Shown: positions 30,215 to 40,512, counted from the first letter of the stretch. The stretch is DNA of 64,000 bases from Caldicellulosiruptor owensensis OL (GCF_000166335.1 NC_014657.1:1842501-1906500); one strand, 5' to 3'. Program-made: numbers and translations. Notes: a model not told the origin generated them from the letters alone.

Positions 30215-32821
30215 TTAAAGTTCTTGTAGCTCATCTCCAATAAATTCAAGCGCAAGCAATGCATTTATTGACCACTGAGAAGCTATATTAGTTGAAATAA
30301 ACGGAACTTCAACAACAGGCACAGGTATAGTGGATAATTGTAAATTGATACCACCATTACAAATAAATTTAAGCCATGGATTTTTGTTATAGTCTAAAAA
30401 CATCTGCCAGATTTCCTTTTTTAATTCAGGAATATTTTTCTTCATTGCTGCAAAGGCAGCCATTCCAATGTTGAAGATATTTAATTTAAATCCAAAGTTT
30501 GGAACACCCCAGCTTTTTAAAATCTCATTTTTGTTTTCCTTAAATTCGGTATAAAAAAGCCCTTGCTGAGCACATAACTCTTCAAATTCTTTATCTTCAA
30601 AATTTTTGGCTATTTCAAGCCAAACAAGTGTATTTCCGAAACAAAATACAAAATTTGAACCTCCTGTGTATTCAATTGGTTTTACCTGGTTATTTTCAGG
30701 ATCATAGTCAAATATGCCACCCGAAATAAATGCTGCTGGATTTTTCTTTAAAAAGTCCAGTATCTTTATTATCTTTTGTTTGTAAATATCTTCCTGGTAT
30801 CTTTCCCATCTTACCAACCAATTTGCACAAAAGGTCATAATATCAGGTCCAACTCTTATGTGTACTCTATTTTCAGGATCATTCGTAAAATACGCACGCA
30901 TAGGATCCATGTGCATAATCTGTTTATCAATATCTTTTACATCATCCATAAGCTGCCCTATTCTTTCATCGGCAGTTAGATAATAATAATATCTGTGAAG
31001 GTATGCCATGCTAATTCTTACTTCTTTGCAACCACATCCCCAATGAACCACATTATGCCTGGAACCCAATCCTTTGTATTCTCCGAGATGATACATGTCT
31101 ACTTCTGATGTATGTCTTGTCATTGCTTCAGCCATTTTAAATATATCAAAACGTCCTGTTCGTAAAAACATAAGCCACAACCAAATATTTGGTACAAGTT
31201 CTGTATTCTGCCATGCATACCCACCAATATCATATTTCCACATATGTCTTACTGTATCATAGCTATGCATAAAATCACCATAGTCCCAAAAACCGTACCA
31301 CTTTCTTCTCTCAACTTCTTTCAGATAAAAATCGACAATAGCTGTCAGTATTCTTTCAATCTTTTCTTTCTTGGAGTTGCTATTATCCGGTAAATTTAAT
31401 CCTTCAAATATCTCTGTTTCTTTATACCTTTCAGGACTATATACAAGAAGAGGAGAAAATCCTTGCATTTTTGCATATTCCAAAAGCTGCTCACTTGTCG
31501 GAGGATAATCAAAACAGTACAGCCACAGCTCATTTGTATTAGCTATACCATAGGGAGTACTTCTATACTCATCAAACCCTTCATATGAAGAAGATGTGTA
31601 TGTACCAAAATCATAATGTCTCAAATCCATAACTTCACCATAAGGTGGCCAAAGCCAAATTGTTAAAATTGCTTCAGAAGAAGTTAAAGCTTTTACCTCA
31701 AATCCTGAAGGATATTTTTGCCAAAAATCCTTTAAAGCTACTCCAAGTCCACCATTCTCATCGCCAACATAAGCAAATCCCATAGCTCTTTTGCCTTCTG
31801 TTGCTTTTATAAAATTGCACTGGTAAGACGTACGTTTTTTAATAACATAGTGCTCGGAGGAATCTTGAAAAAGAATAAATTCATCCCACTCTGGAGTATT
31901 GTTAATCTCCCTAATATAATGGTGGTCCTCGTCAATATCAAAATTTATCGGTTGTCCATTGACCTGATTTTGAAACATTGTCTTGTATCTCTCTTTTCTG
32001 TACACATCTATCAAATTTTTTGGTGACTCGCAAAAAAGTCCACTGTCCCCTCCAAATCTTACAAATCTATTGTACAGAGGAGAGTGCAAAGGAAGATTGA
32101 ATTTTAAGCCTAATCCTTTTATAAAATCTTGATGGGGATTTCCGTTGTAAATAAATGTATGAACAATCTTAATTTTATCTGAATTTGCATAGAAATATAA
32201 TCTCAACTCAAAAGGTAGCCACCCCTGTTTGAGCAAAGAACCATCAAATGTCATCTTGGTATTCCGCAAATGTCTTCCCCACACTTTTATAACACTTCTC
32301 AAAGGTCCGCAAGATTCTATCTTTGCACCTAATATTTCAGGGATATATTCTTCCTCTACTTTAGTTTTATAGCCCATGAGATTGGAAATTTTTTCTGTCT
32401 TAATGACCTGGGCAAGATTTGAACAAATAACTTTTTCTTTAATTTTTATGTATTCAATAATTTTACTTCCGGTTTTGCAAAGTTTACACTCAAGTTTGCC
32501 TGTTGTAATATTAATATGAGTTTTATCTTCAAAAACTCTAATCATTTCTTCAAATTTTTTAGCAGCAACTTCTTCAATACATGCAAACACTTCATCAGGT
32601 AAATTGGTACCAAAGAAAGCAGCATGACCACTTACTTTTACTGACCCGTCACCCCAGTATGAGAGTACCCAACTTTGAGCAGGAATTATACTCCCATCCT
32701 CGCTTCTTAAAACAATATTTTTTATATTATTTAATTGTCCTTTTTTCCATGGAATACAAAATGTTACCCCAATGTTGTCTATCCGAGGTTTTTCAAGCCA
32801 TTTTAGTTTTACTTTCTGCAT
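30215..32821 (-). CDS. Exo-rhamnogalacturonan lyase-like protein (PL26, PcRGLX family)
   Basis: An 868-residue protein without signal peptide. The N-terminal RIFT-like region (VTFCIPWKKGQ, AQSWVLSYWGDGSVKVSGHA) and the helical barrel that follows match the Penicillium PcRGLX family, exo-acting lyases that release unsaturated galacturonosyl-rhamnose from RG-I ends. Recognition is from pattern memory of the N-terminal motif. Cytoplasmic location suits processing of imported oligosaccharides. TTTGGAGG precedes the ATG. The gene starts only 38 bases beyond the terminator after the solute-binding gene, so it probably depends on read-through from the transporter operon. Confidence 0.78.
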   Translation of the reverse strand: MQKVKLKWLEKPRIDNIGVTFCIPWKKGQLNNIKNIVLRSEDGSIIPAQSWVLSYWGDGSVKVSGHAAFFGTNLPDEVFACIEEVAAKKFEEMIRVFEDKTHINITTGKLECKLCKTGSKIIEYIKIKEKVICSNLAQVIKTEKISNLMGYKTKVEEEYIPEILGAKIESCGPLRSVIKVWGRHLRNTKMTFDGSLLKQGWLPFELRLYFYANSDKIKIVHTFIYNGNPHQDFIKGLGLKFNLPLHSPLYNRFVRFGGDSGLFCESPKNLIDVYRKERYKTMFQNQVNGQPINFDIDEDHHYIREINNTPEWDEFILFQDSSEHYVIKKRTSYQCNFIKATEGKRAMGFAYVGDENGGLGVALKDFWQKYPSGFEVKALTSSEAILTIWLWPPYGEVMDLRHYDFGTYTSSSYEGFDEYRSTPYGIANTNELWLYCFDYPPTSEQLLEYAKMQGFSPLLVYSPERYKETEIFEGLNLPDNSNSKKEKIERILTAIVDFYLKEVERRKWYGFWDYGDFMHSYDTVRHMWKYDIGGYAWQNTELVPNIWLWLMFLRTGRFDIFKMAEAMTRHTSEVDMYHLGEYKGLGSRHNVVHWGCGCKEVRISMAYLHRYYYYLTADERIGQLMDDVKDIDKQIMHMDPMRAYFTNDPENRVHIRVGPDIMTFCANWLVRWERYQEDIYKQKIIKILDFLKKNPAAFISGGIFDYDPENNQVKPIEYTGGSNFVFCFGNTLVWLEIAKNFEDKEFEELCAQQGLFYTEFKENKNEILKSWGVPNFGFKLNIFNIGMAAFAAMKKNIPELKKEIWQMFLDYNKNPWLKFICNGGINLQLSTIPVPVVEVPFISTNIASQWSINALLALEFIGDELQEL

Positions 32822-32858
32822 CTATCCAAACCTCCAAATATGACAATGTTTTAAAAAA

Positions 32859-32897
32859 AATCTCGTGCGAAACATTTCTGAGGTTTCGCACGAGATT
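32859..32897 (-). terminator. Strong hairpin between the solute-binding and PL26 genes
   Basis: A perfect 15-base stem: AATCTCGTGCGAAAC (32859-32873) with 32883-32897. On the minus strand it is followed by TTTTTTTT, the classic form of a rho-independent terminator. Confidence 0.9.
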
Positions 32898-32912
32898 ATA
32901 TATAACTTCATT

Positions 32913-34478
32913 TTAATTGAGTATCTTGTACAAATCCTCTTTATACGGAATATTCTTTTTGTACTTACGATACAGTGCATTTACTTCTTTTATAATCTGG
33001 TCTCCACCCTGCTTTCTCCAGTTGTCAAGGACTTTTTTAAAGCCCTGATCGTTGATTTGACCAGTAATATACTTAACACGTGCATCCTCAATCATATTAT
33101 CAAGTGTTACACCACGTTTGATGTAAGTTTCTGACATACCCATTAATGCTTCTGCCGGATTTGGCACAAGAATATTGAGTTTTTCATTCAAAGCCTGCAT
33201 ATCTGTTTGTAGTTGCAGAAGCGGTGTCATATATCTTGGTGTTCCACCGTTCGCAGGATAAAAATGCAAAACCTGATTAAGTCCACTTATCTCTCTTGAC
33301 AAATCTGCTGGCAAGTTTGGAATAGGATCTATTTTTCCATCTACAAGTTTATAATGTCTGTTCGGTAGTCCATAACCAAACAGATCTTGCATTGTTCTGT
33401 CGCCAAACTTATCCAATATCGACATTACTTTCTTGAATGTATTCATATCTTTTACACTTGTCTTTGAAACCATCAGATACCCCGCATAACCAGAAGTCGG
33501 CATATTTCTTAGACCATACTTACCTTTTACAGAGACAACAATATCCATTATATCTGTATCCTTTGCATCCTTAGGAATAAACCCATTGTTTTTTAAACCG
33601 TTGTAAATTCTGTTTGCAGAGTCTATAACGTCAATCTTTACTCCACCTTTGCCCTGTGAATAATAATCTTCCCATCTTGCACCTGGAACACTTGGGAAGT
33701 CATGGTTAAACAGCTTTTCTTGATACATCTTTCGCCAGAACTTTAAATTTTCAAGATATGCATTTGTTAAGAAAGACGGAACCAATTGGCCGTTTTTGTT
33801 CAGCCCCCATCCATTCGGACCACCAAACCATGTAAGAGTAATATAGAATGGTCCATTGTAATTGCAAACAATCATTCCATATGTGTCATTTTTCCCATTT
33901 TTATCTGGATCATTGTAAGTAAACTTCTTTAACATGTTGTATAAATCGTCAATTGTTTCAAGTTTAGTGATACCAACATTTTTAGCCCAATCTTTTCTAT
34001 ACACAATACCATTTCTTCCCAACGTTCTTGAACGCGGAATACCATAAATTTTACCATCAATAGAAGAGTTCCAAAGAACTATATCCGGAATTGTCTTCAA
34101 ATTCTTATATTGCTTTATATATGGCCCAAGTTCCCAAAATGCTCCAGCCTTGCAAGCACCAATTATTGAGGCTGTTTTGCCCGGAACATAAACTACCATT
34201 GGAAGATTTCCACTTGCTAACATAATGTTTAATTTATCATTATAACCGTCTGCAGGTACCCATGTAAATTCCAGATCAGTTTTTAGGTACTCTTCTGCTT
34301 TTAAAATAACTGGACTATTTGAAGGTGCAGGCTCTGTTCCAAAATACTGAGCCATGAGTGTAAGTTTAAATGAATACTTTGATTTTGAAGCGCCAAATAC
34401 TCCCATTGATGTTATTAACAAACCCACGATACAGATACTAACTACAGTTAACCTCAAAATCTTCTTCACTTTACTCAT
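32913..34478 (-). CDS. ABC transporter extracellular solute-binding protein (LplA-like)
   Basis: A 521-residue exported binding protein for oligosaccharides. Two permease genes lie directly upstream in the operon, the arrangement of Bacillus lplABC/ytcQ-yteP systems for pectin fragments. The signal sequence ends near VFGASKS. No Cys lies close to the cleavage site, so the usual lipoprotein anchor appears to be missing. GGGAGGG precedes the ATG. The ligand is inferred from the rhamnogalacturonan context. Confidence 0.85.
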   Translation of the reverse strand: MSKVKKILRLTVVSICIVGLLITSMGVFGASKSKYSFKLTLMAQYFGTEPAPSNSPVILKAEEYLKTDLEFTWVPADGYNDKLNIMLASGNLPMVVYVPGKTASIIGACKAGAFWELGPYIKQYKNLKTIPDIVLWNSSIDGKIYGIPRSRTLGRNGIVYRKDWAKNVGITKLETIDDLYNMLKKFTYNDPDKNGKNDTYGMIVCNYNGPFYITLTWFGGPNGWGLNKNGQLVPSFLTNAYLENLKFWRKMYQEKLFNHDFPSVPGARWEDYYSQGKGGVKIDVIDSANRIYNGLKNNGFIPKDAKDTDIMDIVVSVKGKYGLRNMPTSGYAGYLMVSKTSVKDMNTFKKVMSILDKFGDRTMQDLFGYGLPNRHYKLVDGKIDPIPNLPADLSREISGLNQVLHFYPANGGTPRYMTPLLQLQTDMQALNEKLNILVPNPAEALMGMSETYIKRGVTLDNMIEDARVKYITGQINDQGFKKVLDNWRKQGGDQIIKEVNALYRKYKKNIPYKEDLYKILN

Positions 34479-34566
34479 AAATTAACTCCCTCCCGCTTTT
34501 TTGTTTTTGAAAAATAAATTTTTGAATTATCTCCTTGTTTATAGTATCTCATTTTACATCTTTACA

Positions 34567-35445
34567 TCACTCCTTCAATGAACCAATAAACATACCTTTT
34601 ATGAAGTACTTTTGAAGCCATGGATACAAAAGCATTATCGGTAAAGTAGCTACAACAATTATCGCCATCTTTAGTGACTCCTGTGGAGGTTGGAAATTGG
34701 GATCAAATTGTGTTAGATCTGAAGCAAGCGTGGTTGACAGCATTACTATTTGCCTTAAAATTAGCTGTACAGGCCATTTCTCAGCATCGTTTATATACAA
34801 AAGCGCTCCAAACCATGAATTCCAATGCCCAACTCCATAGAACAAAGCAAATGTCGCAATAATAGGCTTTGAAAGAGGAAGTATTATCTTCCACAACACT
34901 TGAGCTTCTGTACATCCATCAATTCTTGCTGCATCCTCTAAATCCTGTGGCATTTCCTGGAAAAAGTTTTTGACAACAAAGAAGTTAAAGGGGCTAATTG
35001 CACCTGGCAACCACAGTGCCCAATAAGAGTCTAATAAACCCAGACTTTTTACAAGCAAATATGTAGGAATCATTCCACCACCAAAAAGCATTGTAAAGAT
35101 AACACCATTCAATATAATACTTCTACCTATAAAGTGCTTTTTTGAAAGAGCATATGCCATTGTAAATGTGAAAAACAGATTTACCAACGTACCTCCTACC
35201 GTGATAATCACACTGTTGAGCATACTACGAAGAAAATAGTTTGAAGCAAAAATAAACTTATAAGTCAAAAGAGTAGGATTATGAGGAATTATAAAGAATG
35301 TCCTCGTTTTTATTTCCGAATCTGAAGCAAATGAGGCAGCCAAAACATATAGAAAAGGTAAAACAGTTATTATCGCCCATATTCCAAGGAATATATGATT
35401 AAAAACATCAAAAATAGTACTTGCTACTGTTTTATTCTGTTTCAT
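34567..35445 (-). CDS. ABC transporter permease (LplC-like)
   Basis: A 292-residue inner-membrane permease of the carbohydrate uptake family 1 with about six hydrophobic segments. The EAA loop contacting the ATPase is seen as DLEDAARIDGCTEAQVLWKI. The ATG at 35445 is chosen over a GTG at 35454 that overlaps AGAGGTG. It follows the other permease by 33 bases. No ATPase gene is in the window; such importers often share a distant MsmX-type ATPase. Confidence 0.9.
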   Translation of the reverse strand: MKQNKTVASTIFDVFNHIFLGIWAIITVLPFLYVLAASFASDSEIKTRTFFIIPHNPTLLTYKFIFASNYFLRSMLNSVIITVGGTLVNLFFTFTMAYALSKKHFIGRSIILNGVIFTMLFGGGMIPTYLLVKSLGLLDSYWALWLPGAISPFNFFVVKNFFQEMPQDLEDAARIDGCTEAQVLWKIILPLSKPIIATFALFYGVGHWNSWFGALLYINDAEKWPVQLILRQIVMLSTTLASDLTQFDPNFQPPQESLKMAIIVVATLPIMLLYPWLQKYFIKGMFIGSLKE

Positions 35446-35478
35446 TTTTGTCACCTCTCATATTCTCGAAATAAAAGA

Positions 35479-36393
35479 TTAGAACAATGAAGTTTCAGTA
35501 AATTTCTTAGACAGATAGTTAGAAACCTGAATCAAAATCAGTCCAACAACAGATTTAAAAAGACCAACTGCTGTACTGTAACTATACGCTCCTTGTGTAA
35601 CACCAATTTGATAAACATATGTGTCAAACACTTCTGCTACTGACCTGTTGATAGGATTTTTCATCAAAAATATCTGTTCAAAGCCAGTATCGAGAAGATG
35701 TCCTAATCGCAAAATGAAAAGTATGATTACCGTACTCATAATTGAAGGAATAGTGATGTGCCAAGTCTGCTGCCACCTTGTTGCCCCATCCACAATAGCA
35801 GCCTCATATAAAGTTGGATCAACATTTGAAAGAGCTGCTAAGAAGATTATTGTTCCCCATCCTGCTTCTTTCCATATGCTCTGAATTATTATAAGGGGTC
35901 TGAACCATCTTGGATCTGTCAAAAATTCTATTTTTTTACCCGTTAAGCTATATAGAATATTATTTATAACCCCTGTCTCACTTGAGAGAAGCACGTATGT
36001 AATACTTGCTATGACCACCATTGAAACAAAGTGAGGAACATATACACATGTCTGGACAATCCTCTTATAAACCTGATTTCGCACCTCGTTGATAAGTAGC
36101 GCTAAAATAATTGGCACAGGGAAATAGAAAAGTATATTGTAAAATGAAATTAACAGTGTATTTCTAAACAGCATCGGAAAATCAGGGTCGGTGAAAAGTG
36201 TTTTAAAATGCTCAAAACCTACCCACGGACTTTTCCAGAACCCTAAAAACGGATTAAAATCTTGAAAGGCAACTACTATACCAAACATTGGAATGTACCT
36301 AAAAATGATGAAGTACAAAATACCAGGCAGAGCCAAGATATAAAGCCATTTGTCTTTTTTGAGTTTTTTCCATACGGAAGTGTTAGCTGTCAT
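35479..36393 (-). CDS. ABC transporter permease (LplB-like)
   Basis: A 304-residue permease with about six membrane segments (WLYILALPGILYFIIF first). The EAA loop is DPTLYEAAIVDGATRWQQTW. The frame stays open to 36537, but the consensus promoter for the operon lies inside that extension, so the ATG at 36393, with AAAGGAG upstream, is the credible start. It is the first gene of the importer operon. Confidence 0.9.
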   Translation of the reverse strand: MTANTSVWKKLKKDKWLYILALPGILYFIIFRYIPMFGIVVAFQDFNPFLGFWKSPWVGFEHFKTLFTDPDFPMLFRNTLLISFYNILFYFPVPIILALLINEVRNQVYKRIVQTCVYVPHFVSMVVIASITYVLLSSETGVINNILYSLTGKKIEFLTDPRWFRPLIIIQSIWKEAGWGTIIFLAALSNVDPTLYEAAIVDGATRWQQTWHITIPSIMSTVIILFILRLGHLLDTGFEQIFLMKNPINRSVAEVFDTYVYQIGVTQGAYSYSTAVGLFKSVVGLILIQVSNYLSKKFTETSLF

Positions 36394-36508
36394 TAAAACA
36401 TTCTCTCCTTTCTTTTTTGGTCCCTTGATAATATTGTTTTTCATCAGATTTCCATTATTTTTGTAGGTATTAATATTGAGATTTGAATTTTGTTTTTGGT
36501 TTAATTTT

Positions 36509-36537
36509 ATTTTAATACTTTGTTTTTGTTGTGTCAA
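36509..36537 (-). promoter_or_regulatory. Promoter of the importer operon
   Basis: On the minus strand TTGACA (36537-36532), exactly 17 bases, then TAAAAT (36514-36509). The spacer and flanks contain CAACAAAAACAAAG and CCAAAAACAAAAT, a motif seen near other promoters of this island. Confidence 0.82.
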
Positions 36538-36692
36538 TACCTATTTTTTTATTTTATTTTTGAACAGCTACAAAGATTTTTTTATTTTTAAAGTGAGCTA
36601 AATATTGCTACAAGGAAAGACTTACAAAACCAAAGGCAGTTACCTCTCTTCCAAAAAGAATGATTCCTCCAAAAGATAGAGCTTTAAAATAT

Positions 36693-39228
36693 TCATTCGA
36701 AAGAAACAATAGCAACTGGAGGCAACAATCCTGATTGGACCATTTCCAGGTCAAATTTTAGAGAAATAGAAAGATAAAAGTTCTTCTCTGCCTCTTTTCT
36801 TAATTTTTCCAATTTTTCTTGTGTTCCAAGGAGAGCTGCTGCAGGAGTATTTTGAACTTCTATCACAAGTTCATTCTCACTAATTTTTAATGCCTCTGTT
36901 ATATCCCATATAAATGGCGAAAAAGCTCTTGCACCAAGATATTTTTGATTCAGCCAGACCTTTGCAGAATATTTTACATTGGGACAATAAAGGAAAAGAT
37001 GTTTATTTTTAATAAAGTCATCTTGAGAAAATGAAAATGTTTTTCTATAAACCACATTGCCAGAATAATCACCAAAGCCCAAGCTTTGCCAATCTTTTAA
37101 ATCTGAAAACAAAACAAAATCTTTATCAAAATGAATTTCCCAGTTATCGTTTAATTCCAAGACTGTTCTTGGTAAACTTCCAAGCAGATCTGTTTTTTGA
37201 ATTCCATCTACATACTTATCACTTGCTATTAAAACCAAAGTCTGATATGGATGCATGTAGAGATCTAATTGTATGTCTTTCCCATTACTTTTAATATTTG
37301 AGACCATCAAAAATTTATTTCGCATTTGATCCCATATATATACATTTTTCTTGGAAAATTTCAATATTATCTTACCCAAAAATGAAGTAGATGAATTGTT
37401 GAAGAGAAAAATCAGTTGATTGCCTTCTATTTTTTTATGAAGAACTCTAACATCCCTGCTATTTACAACAGTGATACCTTTCTCAACCATTTTTGAAAGC
37501 TGCTCGATACTGTCAACAACCACACCTATCTCTCTATCTGCAAAGTGTAAAAACGATGTAAAGGTTTTGTTATAAACAAACAAAGGAGAGTTTTCCAGGA
37601 AAATAATCTTCCCACCTTTGCTTGAGAAAAGCTTTAAAAATCTAAACATCTCTTGCGGCAAATACTTTACAGGCGGAAAAATTACAATATTATATTCTTT
37701 TCCACCATTGGTATATATTTTTTGGTTTCTAATTTCTAGATATTCTAAAAGAGAATGGTCAAAAAAATCAAAATCAATCTGGTTTTCTAAAAGTACATTT
37801 CCAATTTCCATTGCTTTCAGAGCAGATTTATTTTCATCTGCCCACAGATCCGATGTAGGAAAGTAAACCAGAACCTTTATACAAGGGGTGCTCACATAAA
37901 GAAGATATGAAATGGTATTAATATACTTAATTACCTCTGGAAAGAAATAATTTTGCGGATGGTCATGAAGATACTTGAAGATTGAGGTCAAAAATAGATT
38001 TATGTCCATTACAAACTGGTAATCAATCACCCATTTGATTTGCTCAACTGATATACCCCGTCCATACACTGCAAAACTCTCTGAAAAGGTCTGAGCAATA
38101 TTTTTAATATGAGAAACAGAAGAAGCGTATTTAGGGAATATTGCTTTTTTGTCATACCAGACTTGTCTCCAAATTACATCAATTGCTGGAATATGAACAT
38201 ATTTCATGTGCGAAAAGAACTGTCCTTCAGATTTGGTAAGGTGTTCTATCATATCTTCATGATTTAGATGTACTACAAATTTGAGGCCATTTGCTTCACA
38301 CCAGTTGGAGAGCTGCTTGAAGAAAGTATTTGTAAAAATATTGCTCCATACATCCCAGTAATCTGCTTTTATTCTTTTTATGTCTTCATCTAATTGTTCT
38401 TTAAAGAAATAAGGTATGGTACTTTTTAACATCGTATCCTTTTTCCTTGTAAAATATATCAAATATATTGTCCGTATATGGTAGTCCAGAAATAGAATAA
38501 TCAGGTTCATCAGCAAAAAATCCAATTATTGTCTTTCCAAATTCTTCTCCCATATAAACTTTGTATTTTTCATATACCTCACTTATGAATAGGCTGACAG
38601 CTTCATAGTCAAGATAATCACAAAGCGAATATGTAGTATCTTTAGCACCTGTTGGATGGTGAACATACCTTGTTGGAGATGTCCTGTAAGCTGAAGATAT
38701 TACTTTTATTTGCCAGGTCGAATGATATGGCAAGTATAAAAATCCAGCACTAAATTCAAACTTTTCAAAAGCAAAATATTTATTTTGGTTTGTGTCTTTG
38801 GCCAAAATCCCAATTGTACCAGAGTGAGGTTCAACTTCACATAAATTACCCTCAATAATAAACTCTTTCTCAACAACGATAGCCTTCATCCTTTTGTGAG
38901 GATACTTCTTATTAAAAGTTTCGCCAGCAAAGCCACTTGGATATGTCCCTTCATCCGCAATCCACACTTTAATTCCTCTTTTTTTAGCTTGAACAACTGC
39001 AAATTTTACCATTTCAAACCAGCCATGTGTCAAATATTTAGGCGAAACATTGTGTCCTGCTGCAATTAATACTTGCTTAAAGCCAAGATTTGAAATATAA
39101 TCAAGCTCAGCATTTATTCTGTTCTCGTTCATCTCATCAGAAAAAATCCACCAATGAATAATACTGGTAGTAGCTGGAGGGTTGTTGATTTCATCAAAAA
39201 GAGAACTCAATTTTATACTCTCATTCAT
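36693..39228 (-). pseudogene. GH106-like glycoside hydrolase, interrupted by a frameshift
   Basis: Two overlapping frames (38401-39228 and 36693 upward) form one protein of about 844 residues if one A is removed from the A5 run at 38423-38427 (minus strand); the join would read GYDVK then STIPYFFKEQ. The N-terminal part (IIHWWIFSDEMNENRI, VWIADEGTYPSGFAGE) and the C-terminal beta domain (VWLNQKYLGARAFSPFIWD) match the intact relative at 14527. A good ribosome site and promoter suggest recent inactivation, sequencing error or recoding. Activity, if any, would be on rhamnose-type linkages by family analogy. Confidence 0.78.
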
Positions 39229-39282
39229 TGGATATTTCCCCTTTCACATTTGTTAGATTGATTTTAGCTTTATTTAATAAAA

Positions 39283-39311
39283 ATTTTACACAAAAACATT
39301 TCAAATATCAA
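39283..39311 (-). promoter_or_regulatory. Promoter of the frameshifted GH106-like gene
   Basis: On the minus strand TTGATA (39311-39306), 17 bases, then TAAAAT (39288-39283), about 55 bases before the ATG. Confidence 0.65.
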
Positions 39312-39340
39312 TAAATATTAAATAAAACCACACAAAAATA

Positions 39341-39378
39341 AAACCTCCTTCTACTTTATCACTGTTAGAAGGAGGTTT
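39341..39378 (-). terminator. Terminator of rpsF-ssb-rpsR
   Basis: AAACCTCCTTCTA (39341-39353) pairs exactly with 39366-39378. On the minus strand TATTTTTG follows. It begins 28 bases after the rpsR stop codon. Confidence 0.85.
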
Positions 39379-39405
39379 ATTTATATTCTTTTTATAAAAA
39401 GGATC

Positions 39406-39684
39406 TTATTCAACTATAAACGGCAAAAGTGCCAAGATTCTTGCGCGCTTGATAGCTCGTGTTAACTGTCTTTGATGTCTTGCGCAGTTGCCTGTTGTTC
39501 TTCTTGGTAAAATTTTGCCTCTCTCTGTCAGGAATTTCTTGAGTCTGTTCACATCTTTGTAATCTATTTCATATATTCTCTCCACACAAAATGAACAAAC
39601 TCTCTTTTTCTTCTTCTGTCTTGAACTAACTCTTTCGACCATTTGAACAGCTTGAGTTTGCTGCTGATTTTGATTGTTGTTCAA
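39406..39684 (-). CDS. rpsR: 30S ribosomal protein S18
   Basis: A 92-residue small-subunit protein that pairs with S6 on the platform. The core [21 protein letters not shown] and [19 protein letters not shown] is typical. CSFC together with the later Cys and His suggests the zinc-binding form. The N-terminus has an extra Gln/Asn-rich stretch. The start is a TTG behind AAGGAGGGG. It is third in rpsF-ssb-rpsR. Confidence 0.97.
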   Translation of the reverse strand: MNNNQNQQQTQAVQMVERVSSRQKKKKRVCSFCVERIYEIDYKDVNRLKKFLTERGKILPRRTTGNCARHQRQLTRAIKRARILALLPFIVE

Positions 39685-39720
39685 ATCTTTCCCCTCCTTT
39701 TTCTTAAATTTCCACTTGAT

Positions 39721-40206
39721 CTAAAATGGCAGGTCGTCTTCTATACCCTCATCAACATCATTATTTTTTGATGGAATTTTTACATCCTCTTCGAAAAAGT
39801 TCTCAAGTTCACTTTCAATTGTCTCATCATCTAAGTCAGGCAAAATAATGTCTTCTTTTACCTCTGCTTCGCTGTCAACCGGTACATCCTTAGGTTTTGG
39901 TTCTGCAAAGTAAATCTCTTCCGCCACAACCTCGGTGATGTAGTGACGCCTATTTGCCTCATCATCCCATGTGCGAAGCTGAAGCCTTCCTATTACCACA
40001 ACTTGCCTTCCTTTTTTTAGATAGTTTTTTGAAAACTCGGCAAGCCTGCTCCACGCAACAATGGGAATAAAATCGGCATCCTGATCATTTTCGCGTTTAA
40101 AACGTCTGTTGACAGCAAGCGTGAAATTTGCAACGGGGGTATTGTTGGCAGTAAGCCTAAACTCCGGGTCGCGGGTTAAGCGACCCATCAAAATAACCTT
40201 GTTCAA
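39721..40206 (-). CDS. ssb: Single-stranded DNA-binding protein
   Basis: A 161-residue SSB. The OB fold covers about residues 1-105 (MNKVILMGRLTRDPEFR, GRQVVVIGRLQLRTWDD). An acidic, disordered tail ends in DDLPF, the conserved tip that recruits replication and repair proteins. The gene order rpsF-ssb-rpsR is conserved in Firmicutes. The start is TTG. Confidence 0.97.
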   Translation of the reverse strand: MNKVILMGRLTRDPEFRLTANNTPVANFTLAVNRRFKRENDQDADFIPIVAWSRLAEFSKNYLKKGRQVVVIGRLQLRTWDDEANRRHYITEVVAEEIYFAEPKPKDVPVDSEAEVKEDIILPDLDDETIESELENFFEEDVKIPSKNNDVDEGIEDDLPF

Positions 40207-40221
40207 AAAAGCCGCCCCCTC

Positions 40222-40512
40222 TTATTTTTCAAGCTTTACAGTTAAGAACCTGATAACCCCATCTGTAATTCTATAAACCCTCTCAAGCTCGCGCGGGAAC
40301 TCAGGCTTGCTTATAAATTGCATCAGAACGTAATACCCTTCTGCGTGCTTATCAATCTTGTACGCAAGCCTTTTCTTCCCCCACTCTTCAACTGTAAGAA
40401 GCTGTCCATTGCTTGAGATAAGGTTTTTGAACTTCTCTATGAGGTTTGCTCTTGCCTCATCGTCAAGTGTGGGGCTAATTATAAATACTGTTTCATACTT
40501 TCTCTCAACCAT
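40222..40512 (-). CDS. rpsF: 30S ribosomal protein S6
   Basis: A 96-residue protein (YETVFIISPTLDDEARANLI, WGKKRLAYKIDKHAEGYYVL) that binds S18. The ATG at 40512 follows GGGAGGTGA; the frame upstream is open but has no ribosome site. It leads the rpsF-ssb-rpsR operon, 15 bases before ssb. Confidence 0.97.
   Translation of the reverse strand: MVERKYETVFIISPTLDDEARANLIEKFKNLISSNGQLLTVEEWGKKRLAYKIDKHAEGYYVLMQFISKPEFPRELERVYRITDGVIRFLTVKLEK

Noticed and set aside
36394-36537. N-terminal extension of the LplB-like permease
   Set aside because: The consensus promoter occupies this stretch and the ribosome site lies before 36393.
38415-38435. Programmed -1 frameshift at A-AAA-AAG in the GH106-like gene
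   Set aside because: The downstream frame is reached by a +1 move, not -1, and the slippery heptamer is out of phase.
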